NCBI GenBank assembly: GCA_003971905.1
Contig: RSEE01000079.1
Span: 186,001 to 250,000, forward strand
DNA length: 64,000 nucleotides
Direction of reading: 5' to 3'
Origin: Moniliella sp. 'wahieum'
Lineage: Eukaryota; Basidiomycota; Moniliellomycetes; Moniliellales; Moniliellaceae
Position 1 is the stretch's first letter; each line of letters starts with the position of its first letter. The notes under the pieces are model-generated. The model worked only from the letters and a program-made list of their open reading frames with translations, did no database searches and was not told the origin of the DNA. A program made the translations under genes and the position numbers. Shown piece after piece: positions 1 through 12,000 of the stretch.

Positions 1-1077
1 ATACAGCGAGCAACAGGCCATTCCAAACCCACTGGCGACCGCCGCTCTCGATCGAGAGGAGGATTATCGATGTATCGATGCCTCACTATCATCGATCGCC
101 AGCACTCATCGTCGGGCCCATTATACAGCCAATGCACGCCAATACTCCCGGCCATCGCGAACCGAGGTGAGTACACTGAGTAACTGAGTACTGAGTAATA
201 CTCAGACCGAGTACTGAGTCGGGTGTGCTTGGGTGTGCTGTCTGCAACTAAGTACCACTCTAGGTGGCCAGTGACGTTATGACGGCGGTGAGTGACGTGT
301 GGTGTGTGACATGTGATGGCGGCGAAAGCATCCAAGGGGCCCCAGATGAGTTTGGCAAAGTTCTCCCGTGGTGGGCGGACGAAATGGGCGCACCGAGCGG
401 CCGCGTGTGCCTGCTTGCGAAGCAGTGCATCTTTCCACATGCCTCACTAGGCAATGGCCAGGCCCATCTGTCGCCCCCGCCCCCCTATCTCACCGGTCAC
501 CGGCCACCCCCAGACGGATCGAGCCAAGCTCTGCGTGTAGCGCGTAGCACCCTAGTACCCGGTGTCCGGGGTACCGCCTTTCCTGGGCCGTAGGCCTTCT
601 CACCTGCGACTGAGATTTGGGATCTGAGTCTGAGGTCAGATCGGAGACAGCTCGAGCTAGTCGTTGGCGCTTTCGGTATGCACGTTACGCGTTACATGTT
701 ACAGCGACTGCTGGCTAGCTTGAGCTTGACGCGTGACTAGGACTAAACTGGTATGGGTGACACGGTGGCCCAGCGCTCAGCGCTGCAGGGCAGGGGCGTG
801 TAGCGCGTGCAGGGACAGATGCTCAGCCTCGTGGGCTCCATGTATCCTGCGGGTGTGTCGCAGTGGTGACCCTGAGACCTTGTGACTTCCATTCCCAAAC
901 GGGGGTTTGTGGTCCGTGCCCTCCGCTTTTATCTTCCGTCCCATGTCTGGGCGCCTCCATCGTCCGCACACCACTCGCCATATCGATTCGAACTTCGCAC
1001 AGTAAGGTGCCGGGGTCTCCCTCCCAAACCGCGTCCCAGCCCCAAGGAGCCCAGGGACCATAGGCAAACCTATGGGG
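1..1077. repeat. gene-free stretch with degenerate heptad-palindrome arrays
   Basis: I see no credible gene here; the short open frames have no recognisable domain and overlap on both strands. At 50-115 there are several ATCGAT-centred units, at 168-220 a degenerate array of AGTACTG heptads, and at 681-702 a mixed array in which ACGCGT and ACATGT units follow each other with the same T spacer. The stretch ends at the target-site duplication of the solo LTR that begins at 1078. Confidence 0.6.
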
Positions 1078-1918
1078 TGTCACGGGGGCGTCGCCAGGGG
1101 GCCCGCCCTGGGGTTTTTTGGGGTACAATCCCTTAGGCGACGGTAGGTCGACTCACGGTAGTTTCGGGCTTGGGCTGGTTGGTGTATCCGAGCGGAGCTA
1201 GGGACGAGGAGAGGCCTTTGGTGGGGCGGCTGCACGTGTGGCAAGGCTGCGTCTGCACCGGCTTGGGCCGTAGTAACGTGTCTGAAGCCTCCGGGACTTA
1301 GAGACGGGAGGAGACAGCGGCGGACAAACACTGCCTCAACTGAGACTGGAAATCGATGCGGCCAGAGGAGGGCTCGCGCGACAGGACTGACGAATGGCTG
1401 AGGACGAGATTGGAGGAGATGTCGGACGCTAACAAAAGTAGGCTGCCTGTACTGGATCAATCGGCTGGAAAACGGGCAGGAGTCGCACAGGATAGGCGAG
1501 AGGATAGACAAGGGGGTTGAGACGAGAATGGAAGGTGGGGGAAAAGATCCCCATCAACCAGGGGGGGTACAGGCAGGATCAAAAGGGAAACGGATACAAG
1601 AGGGTTTGTAGAAAGGAAGACATGTCAAAAGCGGGGTTGGTCGCCACAGGCGCGACCGAGAAAGGAAAAGGAAACGGGGACGGGGCGACAGTCGTCGCAA
1701 CGGCACTGGAAGCTCGGTGGCCTTATTTAGGCCGGCCGACTTGGACTTGGGCGGGGGGACTATTGTCGCACGGAGCATGGCCCTTCAGCCACGATGCTTA
1801 ATTTAGCCAACCATCATCACACTTGGTTGGCCTGCGGAGCACGCTCTACTGGGCATGTGCGGAGCAGGCGGGCCTTAGCTTCGGTCGGACCATCTCGAGT
1901 CCGCCGCAGCCCGTGACA
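1078..1918. mobile_element. solo LTR of an LTR retrotransposon (841 bp) with 5-bp target-site duplication
   Basis: The element begins TGTCACGGG and ends CCCGTGACA, a perfect 9-bp terminal inverted repeat in the TG...CA form typical of LTRs. It is flanked by the direct 5-bp repeat TGGGG (1073-1077 and 1919-1923). No internal retroelement region or second LTR lies next to it, so it reads as a solo LTR left by LTR-LTR recombination. A related copy in inverted orientation lies at 23918-24516 and matches the 1319-1918 part over about 600 bp. Copia or gypsy membership cannot be decided from the LTR alone. Transcriptional orientation is not clear. Confidence 0.85.
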
Positions 1919-2315
1919 TGGGGGAGGGAATATGGAAAGAAGCATGCATGACATGTGCGACAGAGGAGATTAGTGAACAAGAACTAGGTATAGGTGCTGA
2001 TGTGAGGTGGCCAAACGGTGCGGTTTTCAAGTGAGGTTACTTGGGAAGACAGGGGTTGGCCGTCGAGCGCACTGAACCGAGCGCACCAAAGAGCAGAGGT
2101 TGTGTTCGGGCAGAGGAGGGGTGGGGGTGTATCAACAGTATGGGTCTTCTTCTTCCCTGGACGCCTGGGAGCTGACACGAGTCGCGCAAGGAATAGGTAG
2201 ATGACAGTGCAGTGTCTGGATCCACCATCGAGGTAAGGTCTTCAAGCAGAGAAAGGGGGCATCTGCTTCCATCCGTGCTCAGGAGAAGGACGCCCAAAGG
2301 AGGGCAGATGATCAT
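1919..2315. other. intergenic, no gene seen
   Basis: This stretch separates the solo LTR from the 3' end of the CSC1-like gene. It contains overlapping short open frames without recognisable domains. The part next to 2316 is presumably the 3' untranslated region and terminator of the minus-strand CSC1-like gene. Confidence 0.4.
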
Positions 2316-5300
2316 CTAGTGTTCGTCGTCCCAAGGTTCCCCAGGAGGGTGCGGAGCGGAGACAACAATAGTCTCGGTGGCATGTTCCCAACGGAGCTTG
2401 CCGCGTCCATAGTGGACCAACGTCTTCTCCACCCGCGCGCCCTCGGTGGTAGCTGCCAAACCAATCGCCTGGGCTTGGGCAAGTGCCCGATGAGCGAGCC
2501 CAAGCTCGTCTTGCGGGTACCAAAGAGGCATCTGTTCCTCCCTTGCCGCCGGGTGGAGGAAGGCGGTCATCAACTGGTCATAGTCAACGTGGAATTCCTT
2601 CTCAAACAGGGAACGTTGCGAGCGGTGTTCACGTGCCTGGTCCGCTACTCGCATAAATCCCAAGGGTGTGGTCAACGAGCGCTTGGTAATGGGCACATTG
2701 AGCGAGCCAAGTGTCAACGTGCGCTTCCCGCGCGCAGAGGAGTCTGGGTTCTTTTCTTTCTCCAGGACCAGGGTCGCATCTGCGTCGCGCCGGGCCAGCG
2801 AGGCGGTGGGCAACACAGAGGAAGAGGTGCCTTGTCGGAGCAGAATGGGGAGGGAAAAGAAGCTACTCCAAGTAGATTGTTTGCTCTTGGGAGTGGGAGT
2901 GGAAGTGGGGGCCGGAATGGGAGCGGGGCTCGGAGCGGAAGAGGGAGTTGGAATAGGAGCAGGAGTGGGAATGTCCTTCGTAAGCAGGAAGGTAGATTCT
3001 TTATTACCTAGACTTGGTCGTGTCTGGTGTAGGATCTGAGCAGGGGCAGCGATCTTGCGCTTGCCCAACGAGGGGCGCGCCTGTGTTCCGTAAGGCGTCT
3101 TTGGGGGGGCAGAGGAAGGAGGGGGCAAGTCCGAGGCACCAGACAAGGCCAGGGTGGGGGTGCTAGGAGAGCGGGCGAGAAGACTCTTCGACACGTCCTT
3201 GGAATGGACTGTTTCCATGCGCACCAGGGGGGCACTCTGAGTATGTTGGTGCGTCGGTGGGTGGGAGCCAATTGGGGTAGATGCCACAACAGTAGAGGTC
3301 AACCACCCCTCGGCTTTTGGCACAGACCCGCTCGAGACTTTGCGAGGTAAAGGCCTCTTCGATGCATTTGGCGCAACGGATAGTCCGGGGGCTTTGGGCG
3401 GCAAAGGAGACAAGGGGTCATCCAATTCCACCTCGGCCCATTGACAGTCTGCTCCCGTGAATTTTTCCGTGAAGGAATCCAACTCGAAGGGCAACAAGCG
3501 GAGCCGATGGCCGTGTCACTCGAAGAGGGGTAGGCAAAAGGATTGAGGCGGGTGCCTTGTCCGAGCGTGCTTGGCGTACCGTTTCTCCCGTGGTCTTTTC
3601 CGTGGCAGTCTGCTCGCTCATGGTAACCATCACCGTCTTTTCCCCCAACGTCTCCATCGGCGTTTTTTCACCATCGACGTTGTTCCTTGACAGCTCGAGT
3701 TGGATGCCGTTCCGAAGGATGGTGGATGGTCCGCAGCTGCTGGGTCCTTCCAACTGTTTGCATAAGGTACGTCCGATATGGGAGAGGCAACAAGGCCAGA
3801 GTTGAAGCCGTCTTGGGGGCCCAACAGAGTTTCGTCTTGCTCCTCGTCCTCTGGGTCGTCCATCATTGGCCCGGCAACAATCTCACCCTCCCTCGCTTCG
3901 CCTTCCAATTCCTCGTCTTCGTGTAACTCGCGCATCAGTTCATCGTCATCATGGACCAAGCTGAGCGGAAGGGTGGTAAGCAGCGGCTTGTACGAATCGT
4001 TGAGAAAAAGTGGAAACATGCGACACCGACGATTAAGATCACCATGATTGCGCCTACGTCGCATGTCAGTTTACCACATTGTATCATGCAAAGAGGAGGG
4101 GAAGGGAAAGGGGAAGGGGGCGCGGGGGGGACATACCTTCCGGAATGGCTGTTTGCTTCTGGACTCCAGCTGCGTTGGGCGCACCTGCAAGGAAAAAGAG
4201 GGCAGCAAGCATGACCATCTCGAGATACAGGCCCCAGAAGAATTGGTCAATGGCGCGGGAAAGTAGAGTCCGAGCGTCTCATACGCCGGGCGCTGGAGCC
4301 AGACATAGATCAGCTGGTACCGATAGAGAAGCCAGTAGAGACAAAACGTCGTCAACGCAAAGAGATACCAAGGGGGCAACCACCATGTAGCCCGTGGCAA
4401 TGATAGTGATGAGTGTGGTATGGGGAAAGAGCACTCCCCACTCTCCGCGGAAGAGACGGTTGTCTGTCCGCCACACCCCACGTGGAGACTGGCCAAAAAC
4501 AAACTTGCGAATGTAGTACAGGGAAAAGGGGATCACTTGCAGCAGACCTGCCGCAGCGCCTTGTACGCCAGCAAGCATGATGTAGGCAATGAAGAATGTA
4601 GATCCTTGTGGGATAGCACCGGCCACGTCACCAGGAAATGCGGTGGGATGATTGGCCAGCGAGTAGATAAAGTTGGTGATGTCCGAAACAGATCCGGAAA
4701 CAATGGTGAGAAAGAGAAAGTTCTGGAAAAAGTTGAAGTAGAACAGGCGGTCCATGAGCGAAAGCTCGATCGACGACCGCGTTGGCTCACCTGACAATCG
4801 GCCAAAGATGCGCATAATAATGGGCAAACAGGAATTGACGAGGGCAAGCATGGCAGAAGGGATCATGCCTTGGATCATCTGTTGGAGGTAACCAATGTGC
4901 GTCAAAAAGTCCAAAAAGTGAACTACCTTGACTAGCGCATTAATGTTGGAGATCAACCCAACCAAGGCAACGGGAAGACACCAAAGAGCACCATGCCCAA
5001 GTGGCACCCCAAAAAATAGAGGTACGGATCTTCTTCTCATAGGGGTTCACGTTCAAGTTGGCCCAAACAATGTCCTTGGGGTGGGCTTCAAAGTAACGGT
5101 TGACCATCATATAGGGAAGGTGGTGAGTCTGCGCCGAATAAGCAAGATAGGCACGATCTGCTGATGAAAAGGATAAACGCCGAGTTCTTGGGGGGGTACT
5201 GTTTCCGATTCCTAGCCATGTCGCGGCGTCGCCAGTCAATTTCCTTATTCAAGCGCGCAATCTCTGTGCGGCAATGGTCAAATGTGTCGTACTTGCACCC

Positions 5301-6312
5301 ATGAAAGGGGATCCATCCATCCCGATGAGAAGGGCGAGGCAGGTAGTGAGCAATCTCCTGGTCACTGCCCGTGAACTGGGTCACAACTCCATCGGGAGTG
5401 TACACCTCTTGGACTGTGAGTTTTCCCTTGCGGATTAATTTGTAGGCCTTGAGAATGTACTTGGACTGCGCGTCCTCCAGCCTCTCGACCAATTTGGTCC
5501 TGCGAGAGACAAGCGCGGGTAAATCGCGCATGTTGCGGTTGATCCACACCTTGGCCACACCGCCTGGGAGATGGGAGTACATTTTGGCCAATCGTTTTTC
5601 CGACAGGAGGTTGTTGGGAATGCCAGTGACGAGGATGGTACGGGCTTGGGCCGATTGGGTGTGCCGCGGGGAGATGAGGTAGTCTTGACGGATGGTGACC
5701 ACATTCTTGACCTTGGCGTGCACCACAAAACATCCATACGGTGCACACCACCTGGATCACCAAAGTGGCAATGTATCTCAACTGGGCTGTCTGCTCGCGC
5801 CCGACATTGGCAAAGGTTAACTTGTCGATGCCGGTCTTGCCGGCAGTGGTGCCGGTGGAGTAGATGGGGATAAGGATGATAAAGGTGAGGAAGAAAATGA
5901 GGAGAAAGATGATAATGCTCATCTCGAGATACTCGAGGTAGACAAACGCGTCCAAGCCTTGAGTTGCGAGAATGTCAAATTTGGACGCCTTGATTACGGG
6001 GAGAATCCAGCCCAGGAGCGAGTCAGGCTGGCGGGGGACACGCTTAGTTTTGGGCCCAAGGAAGGTGCGTGGCGAGTAGATCTTCTTGAAGCGTGGGCGC
6101 AGCAGCAAGAAGAGAGCAATTTCAATGGCACAGAACACGCCGTTGACCCACAATGAAACGGCGATTTGCCCAGCGCTCTCGGATGTGGCCTGGGGGCCAG
6201 AGTTGGAGTTGTCATCGGGGGCAGCGTTCTGGGCGCCAACACCAACGACGCGGGTAGCAAGGACACTCAGTGCCAGGCAGGCTAGCGACCCGCACCAGGC
6301 TGGCCCGGCCAT
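2316..6312 (-). CDS. CSC1/OSCA/TMEM63-like (PHM7, RSN1) membrane protein
   Basis: This is a member of the fungal CSC1/PHM7 family of multi-span membrane proteins related to OSCA/TMEM63 mechano- and osmosensitive cation channels. The start at 6312 gives a hydrophobic leader (MAGPAWCGSLACLALSVL), then the first membrane segments and the SPRTFLGPK loop. The cytosolic RNA-binding-like domain follows (ARTILVTGIP; NPYEKKIRT), then the long run of membrane helices including LISNINALVKVVHFLDFL and FYFNFFQNFLFL. An 83-nt intron with a GTATGT donor lies at 4054-4136 and precedes the last helix (GAIMVILIVGVACFHFF). The tail is acidic and then Ser/Pro-rich, and it ends in a PHM7_ext-like module (FLHPAAREEQMPLWYPQDELGLA). 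The reading frame changes several times, for example in a T run near 5735, most likely from assembly indels. It is transcribed divergently from TUP1. Confidence 0.85.
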
Positions 6313-7304
6313 GCGGGCAGCGTAAGCAGCGTGGGGGCAACGGTGGTGGGGAAAAGAGGGTGTATGTGACGGCGACGAGTCTGCGGGCGGTGTTTTCTTC
6401 CGTCGGGATGCAAGTGGCTAAGGAGGCTGTGACATGTGATGCGTGCCGTGACCAGCACCCAGTGACCTTGAACAGCTTGAACGTTGCGCGGGGGATGATG
6501 AATGGGTGATGCGGCAATGTTGATAAGAGCGGGTGGCTTCGAACTCAAAACGGAATTTAAGCAACTCACCCAGCCGAGCAATGCCCACTGTTGCAATTGC
6601 GACGTGGCAACATTTCATGCCCACGCCTCAGGCTGAGGCGCAAGCCCAACGATGCGCTAAGCCACACCAACCTGGCCGGGAGCCCCATCGGATCAGCGCC
6701 TACATTAACCGGTAACGTGTAACGCGGCCGGTAACCGGTAACCTCTTAAATACATTGCTCCCATGCAAATCACCCGTGGAAGGTTGAATGTCGGATGCGC
6801 TGATGGGGTGCACGAGGTACTGCGGTACCCCGAGGCGGAGGAGTGGTGGCGTTATGGTGCCTGATATGACGATCGATGGATCGATGAGCTCCCAGCTGCG
6901 ACGGGTTGCTAGGTGCGCATGATGCATGATGCATGCTGCATGCTGGGAGCAGCCTGTCACAGTCCCAGCCATTGGCTTGTCACAGGCTGCGTGGCACATG
7001 TCACTGTCACGTGCTCGGGGCGCCGAGCGGGTGGGCCAAGCAGGGGCAGTGCCTGGGCTGCATGCACCCTGGCGGGGGCCGCGCAGGCACGAGCACGCAG
7101 CCCAGCCCCAGCTGGAAGACCCTGGGGAGCTCTGAGATGTGCAGTGAATCGAATAGCAGCCAGGGCATCCGAGCGGTGACGCGTGGCGGCGCGAGCAGGA
7201 CGGCGCCAGTGTCGGCCGCCCCGCTGCGGCAGGCACGCGTTGGGGCCAGCCAAGCCAAGCCAAGCCCCGCGCTCCAGCGACCCAGCTAACCCGGCCCCCT
7301 CCCC
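6313..7304. promoter_or_regulatory. shared divergent intergenic region between CSC1-like gene and TUP1
   Basis: About 1 kb separates the start of the minus-strand CSC1-like gene from the plus-strand TUP1 gene, so it should hold both promoters. It contains heptad palindrome arrays: ACCGGT/ACGTGT units with an A spacer at 6704-6742, ATCGAT units near 6868-6885, and ATGCATG units at 6916-6944. No coding domain is recognisable. The long open frame on the minus strand across 6700-8250 is a shadow of TUP1. Confidence 0.5.
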
Positions 7305-8868
7305 ATGCCCTCGCCCCTCCCGCCTGCGCGCGGGTGCGTCCCGACGCTGCCGTCTCTGTCTCTGCCGCTGTCCCCGCGCCCGCGCCCACGCTCGACGCGT
7401 CCGCCCGCCTTGCCGCTGTGCTCGATGCTGTCCAGGCCGAGTTTGACCGCGTGCACGAGGCTGCCTCTGCCTCCCGCGCCGACCAAGCCGAGGTGCAGGC
7501 GCTCGCTGCTTCCCAGGCCCAGGAGGTGGGGCAGATGCACCGTCTCCTCGCCCAGCTGGAGAAGCGGCATGCCAGTCTCGAGGCCCAGTACGCCCTTCGT
7601 CCCCCCCCCCCCCCCACCTGCCCGTGAGGCGCCCGGCCTCGCTTGCCTCGTTTGCCTCGCCCACTAACCCCCCTCCCACCGCAGGTACCACGACGAGATT
7701 CGCGCCTGCAGCGGCAGATCGAGGAGGAAGGCGCGCGCGCGCCTCTGCCCCCGCCTCTGCCTACTTCGTTGCCACCCAGTCGTCCGCCGGGCTCAGTAGG
7801 CCCAGTGAGCCACGCTGGTCCTTCGCGCGTCACGCCGCCGCCCGAGCCGAGCGAGGATACGCGGTATGCCAACGAGGCATTGGCCGAGATGGCCGAGCGC
7901 GACCCTGACGACATACCCTCCGCGCACAAACCGAGGGCAGCGATTGGATCGCGATCTACCCCTCCCATCCCCGGTTGCGGGTCAACTTGGTGCAGACGTT
8001 GATGCATGAAAGTGTTGTGTGCAGCGTCCGCTTCTCTCCCGATGGTCGTCAGCTGGCCACGGGAAGTAACCGAATGGCCCAGGTGTACGATACCAAGACC
8101 GGGGCCAAGGTGGTGGTGCTGCGGCACACGCAGCGCGACGACTTGTACGTACGGTCTGTGTGTTTTTCCCCCTCGGGAGACCGGCTGGCAACGGGGGCGG
8201 AAGATATGCTGGTGCGGATCTTTGATTTGGCCGGGGGCTCGTTGCTGCACCTGCTACGTGCGCATACGCAAGAAATTTATGCGCTCGACTGGCGCGGGGG
8301 CGTGTTAGCGTCCGGCTCGGGAGATGGGACGGTGCGATTGTGGGATGCCGAGCGAGGGCGGGAAGAAGGCGTGTGTCGGATGGACGAACGTCCGTCGGTG
8401 GACCAAGGGGTGACCAGCGTAGCGCTGCACCCTACCTTGCCCCTTGTCGCTGCTGGCTCGCTCGACTCGCGCGTCCGTATCTTTTCCACTGCGACGGGGG
8501 AAGAAGTCGAAAACCTACAGGGCCACACGGACAGTATTTACTCTCTTGCCTATGCGCCTACGGGCGACCTCATCTCCGGCTCGTTGGACCGCACCCTGCG
8601 CACTGGCGCGGCGGTGGCAGCGTGGCCTGGACGGGTCACCGGGACTTTGTGCTAAGTGTGTCCATCACGCCGGGGGGCGAGTTTGTTGCTTTGGTTCCAA
8701 AGACCGCGCCGTCGAGTTCTGGTCGACCGAGACGGGCAAAGCTCAATTTTTGTTGCAAGGTCACAAAAACTCGGTGATCGCCATCCATTGCTCTCCGGCC
8801 GGCCGGTTGTTCGCACGGGCTCGGGCGACTTTAATGCGCGGATCTGGAGCTACGAGCCGGTGGACTAA
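7305..8868 (+). CDS. TUP1: Tup1-like WD40 transcriptional corepressor
   Basis: This encodes the Tup1 subunit of the Ssn6(Cyc8)-Tup1 general corepressor, which acts in the nucleus by recruiting histone deacetylases and positioning nucleosomes. The N-terminal coiled tetramerisation domain is visible (RLAAVLDAVQAEFDRVHE ... YHDEIRALQRQIEEE). A 97-nt intron (7588-7684) interrupts it and contains a run of about 12 C. A Pro-rich linker follows, then the invariant DWIAIYPSHPRLRVNLVQTL and seven WD repeats ending in ATGSGDFNARIWSYEPVD and a stop at 8868. Repeats such as SVCFSPSGDRLATGAEDMLV and LDSRVRIFSTATGEEVE are textbook WD40. Frame changes occur near 7712 (a short C run) and at about 8600-8800, probably assembly indels. 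The start is uncertain: the ATG at 7305 is out of frame with the coiled-coil unless one base is missing. Confidence 0.9.
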
Positions 8869-9076
8869 GCACCCTTTTCCGGCTTTCCTCTCTCCTTTCC
8901 TTTCCTGTACGCCATACCTACCTACGGATTGTGTCTCATTCCCTCGCTGTCCTTATCGTTGCGAGGCTTCCAGCCCCGCCAACCCCGCGTTTCCCCGTAC
9001 AGTCATGCATCTTTAATGCTTCCCACCGTCGCCATGCGGCCCCCAAAAGCTCGCCATAGTCTTGTCAATCAGAGAA

Positions 9077-12000
9077 TTACCCCTCCTCTGGCTCTTCCAC
9101 CTGCTGTTCGACCTGATGAACGAGTCGAGGAGGTGGACCATGTGACTGTAGGGCGCAGCCTGAGCCAGGAAAGGGTGGGTAGAACCTGCTCTGCTGTGGG
9201 TCGTTGGTCCGGCTCAAGCGCCGTGCAGGCATGCAAGAGCGCACCGAGCTGCGGGGAACAACGTGCCGGTCGCTCAAGGGCGGCAAACCGAGTTGGGCAA
9301 TCTGCCTCACCGCCTCCCGCGGCGGTAGGTCAATGTAGGGGGGAACACCTTGGTTCAGTTCCCACAGCACGGCCCCAAGGACCAAATGTCCACTTTGAAG
9401 CGTAGGGTTTGGGCTGTAATCACTTCGGGGGCGATCCAGAACGGCGCCTACGACGGTGGTGCGCCACTGGCGGGGGCAAGGTGAGCCGCATGGTAAAGTC
9501 GGTCAACTTGGTGATCCCAGTAGCAGCGAGCAGAGGTTATCTGAGCGCACGTCGCAATGCACAATCCCTTGGGTATGAAGGAAGGAGAGAGCGGTCGAGG
9601 TATCCAGCACGATGCGGGCCACCTCACTCTCCTCCAGTGGCCCTTGCCTCGAACCCAACACGTCCACCACACTCCGATCCATCAACTCTTGCACTAACCA
9701 AATCGCTCCCTCTGGGTCGGAGGCCGAAGGCGCCAGGTACACGCCCGGAGCCCAACGACACGAGTGCTCTGCCCGCGCTGCCACCGAGAGCTCTGTAGCC
9801 AGATGGGCCAGGCGCGCGGTGCCGGCCGAGGTAGTGGAGCGACGACTTTGATGGCTACTTGGTCCTTGGTTCCGTGCGTTGCTGGGCGCAGTACACGTCT
9901 CCACATTCACCTCCCCAATCAGATCGAGGTCTTGGAACAAACTCTTCGGCCCGATCGGGAGAGAGAAAGGGGGCTTGGAAAGGGTGTGTTAGTATACTGC
10001 AGCAAGTTGGATCTGGGAGGGCGTGGGGAGGAAGAGGGGGGTGCGTACCAAGGTGCTGCAAGGAGGATGAGAGCGAGTGGAAGGTGGCACACGGAGAGGC
10101 TAGGATGGGGCCGATCGCATCTAGCAGCGAAGACTCGACCGATTGACGTTCTGGTTGAGGGGACGGAAGAGGCGATTCCCACTGCTGGCCTAGGACCTTT
10201 CCTCGTCTCCAACAGGTGCCCGAATAGGCGGGTCGCTTGGTGTGGGATTTGTGTGTGATGGAAGGCATGGGGGGCACGTGCCCTCGGCACCTCGTTCGCG
10301 CTTGTGCAAGCCCGAGCCACGGACCAGCGCGCCGAGCTGGTGCACGAGCGGCGGCGAGAGCTGGCCCTGCGTGCCGTCAGCGTCGGTGGCCTGAACGCTT
10401 GTACCGTGGCCTCATTTGTCTCAGAGGGAGGAGACGAGACGTCCGGCTCCTCCTGTAAACATATGGGATGGTCAGCACAGGGCGGGCGGCAGTGAGGGCT
10501 CACAGGGAGGGGCGGCAGAGCTTGAGGTGGCATGGACCAGGTATCCAGCAGGCCGAGCGCTCGAGTGTCGGAAGACCGGACGACGGTCGCCTGGCCATTT
10601 TCCGACATGGAGTGGGAAGCATCCGAAATACCCGAATCCGCTTCATTCGCCCTTTCCCCTTGGCCTTTGCGGGCCTCGAGCCTGTAGGCATCCATCGGCC
10701 CCGCCAGCGGGTCTCTCCTTGTTGCTTAATTCAGGCCGGGGCAACGCGGCCGAAACGAGCGGGTGGGTGCCCTCGGAGCCAACAGCGTGCGGAGACTTCA
10801 TTTGCCCGCTAAGCGATGAGACGGACGACGGATGTCACAGATTCACCCGACCGTGGTATTGAAGAGGGCGCTTTGGCAGCCGAAAGCGAACCGTCTATTA
10901 GTTCACCAGCTAGCAGTGTCGGTGTCGTGTTGTTGCACGAATCAGGAGGCGCAGGGCTGTCCAGTCCATGCGAGTGTGAGAGTGGGGGCTCGAATCATCA
11001 TGGGTACTGGAAGCAGGAGGGGGTACGTCGGGCTCTTTCCGAGTCCATGTCTGTTCAGTAATAGTGGAGTTGAAGTGCCCGGCCTGCGAGGAGGTCTGGC
11101 CGTGTAGATTGGAGCTGTCAGCAGAGTCGGGCCTGCGAACGAAGGAGGTCGCCGCCCTACCTTCGTTCGAGGACAGACTCATGTGCCCGCCCAATCGTGG
11201 CGGGAAGCGCATGGAGGAGCTGATGGACGTGTTGGCAGTCGATGGACGGGACGGTTTGTCTTTCGCCGGGGATCCAGAAGGTATGAGGGCATGATGAGCC
11301 ACAAGACGGGTGGAGGAGGTGGATGTGCTGGTGGCTGTGGAAGGGCGGGAGCGCGGTACCTGGCTCGGATCCACGTTGAATATGGACGGAGATGGCGAAT
11401 CGGCAGCAAATAGGTTGCCCCCGGGATAATCGCCTGTAGCAGGGACCAGGGAACGCGGGGGAGGCGAGGTGGTAGAACCGGTGAAGGAGGCCTTGCGCGT
11501 GAGTTTGCGGAAACTCTCGAACCCTGTCCATGCGGTACGGGAGGCGGCAGCAACCATCCGACGAGCCGATGGAGGGTGGCCACGGCGGTGGGCACGCTGC
11601 TGACCGAGGTGAGATTATCGACCTCAATCGACGCCGACGCAGATGCCAATGAAGTGGCTGATTCTTCTCCGGGAATAGGTATACAGCCATGCATCAGGCT
11701 GGGGGGAGCGGTGTAGAATTGGGCAGAAGGGGCCGTGGTCGGGGGAGTGGTGAGAGTGTTGGCATTCAAGCGGATATCGGTCGCGCTGCGCGCGGCACGG
11801 GTAAGGCGAGCGAGAGGGTGGGGTGAGGGTGGGCCAGATGAGCAGGGTTGCTGCCAGCAACAGGGGAAGAAAGGGTCCGGGCCCGAGTACGTGGGGACAC
11901 CTCACTGATGCTGCGGGCGCCATCGTCGGAACGATTGACGTCAAGAGGCGCGGCGCGCCAACGGCAGTGAGCCCTTCAATGGCGCGCTCAGTTGCGTCGC

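Noticed and set aside
1-220. possible chromosome end
   Set aside because: No TTAGGG-type or other telomere repeat is seen at either edge of the window.
6700-8250. 516-codon minus-strand open frame
   Set aside because: It lies antisense to TUP1 and has Arg/Ala/Gly/Ser-rich composition with no domain, as expected opposite a GC-rich coding strand.
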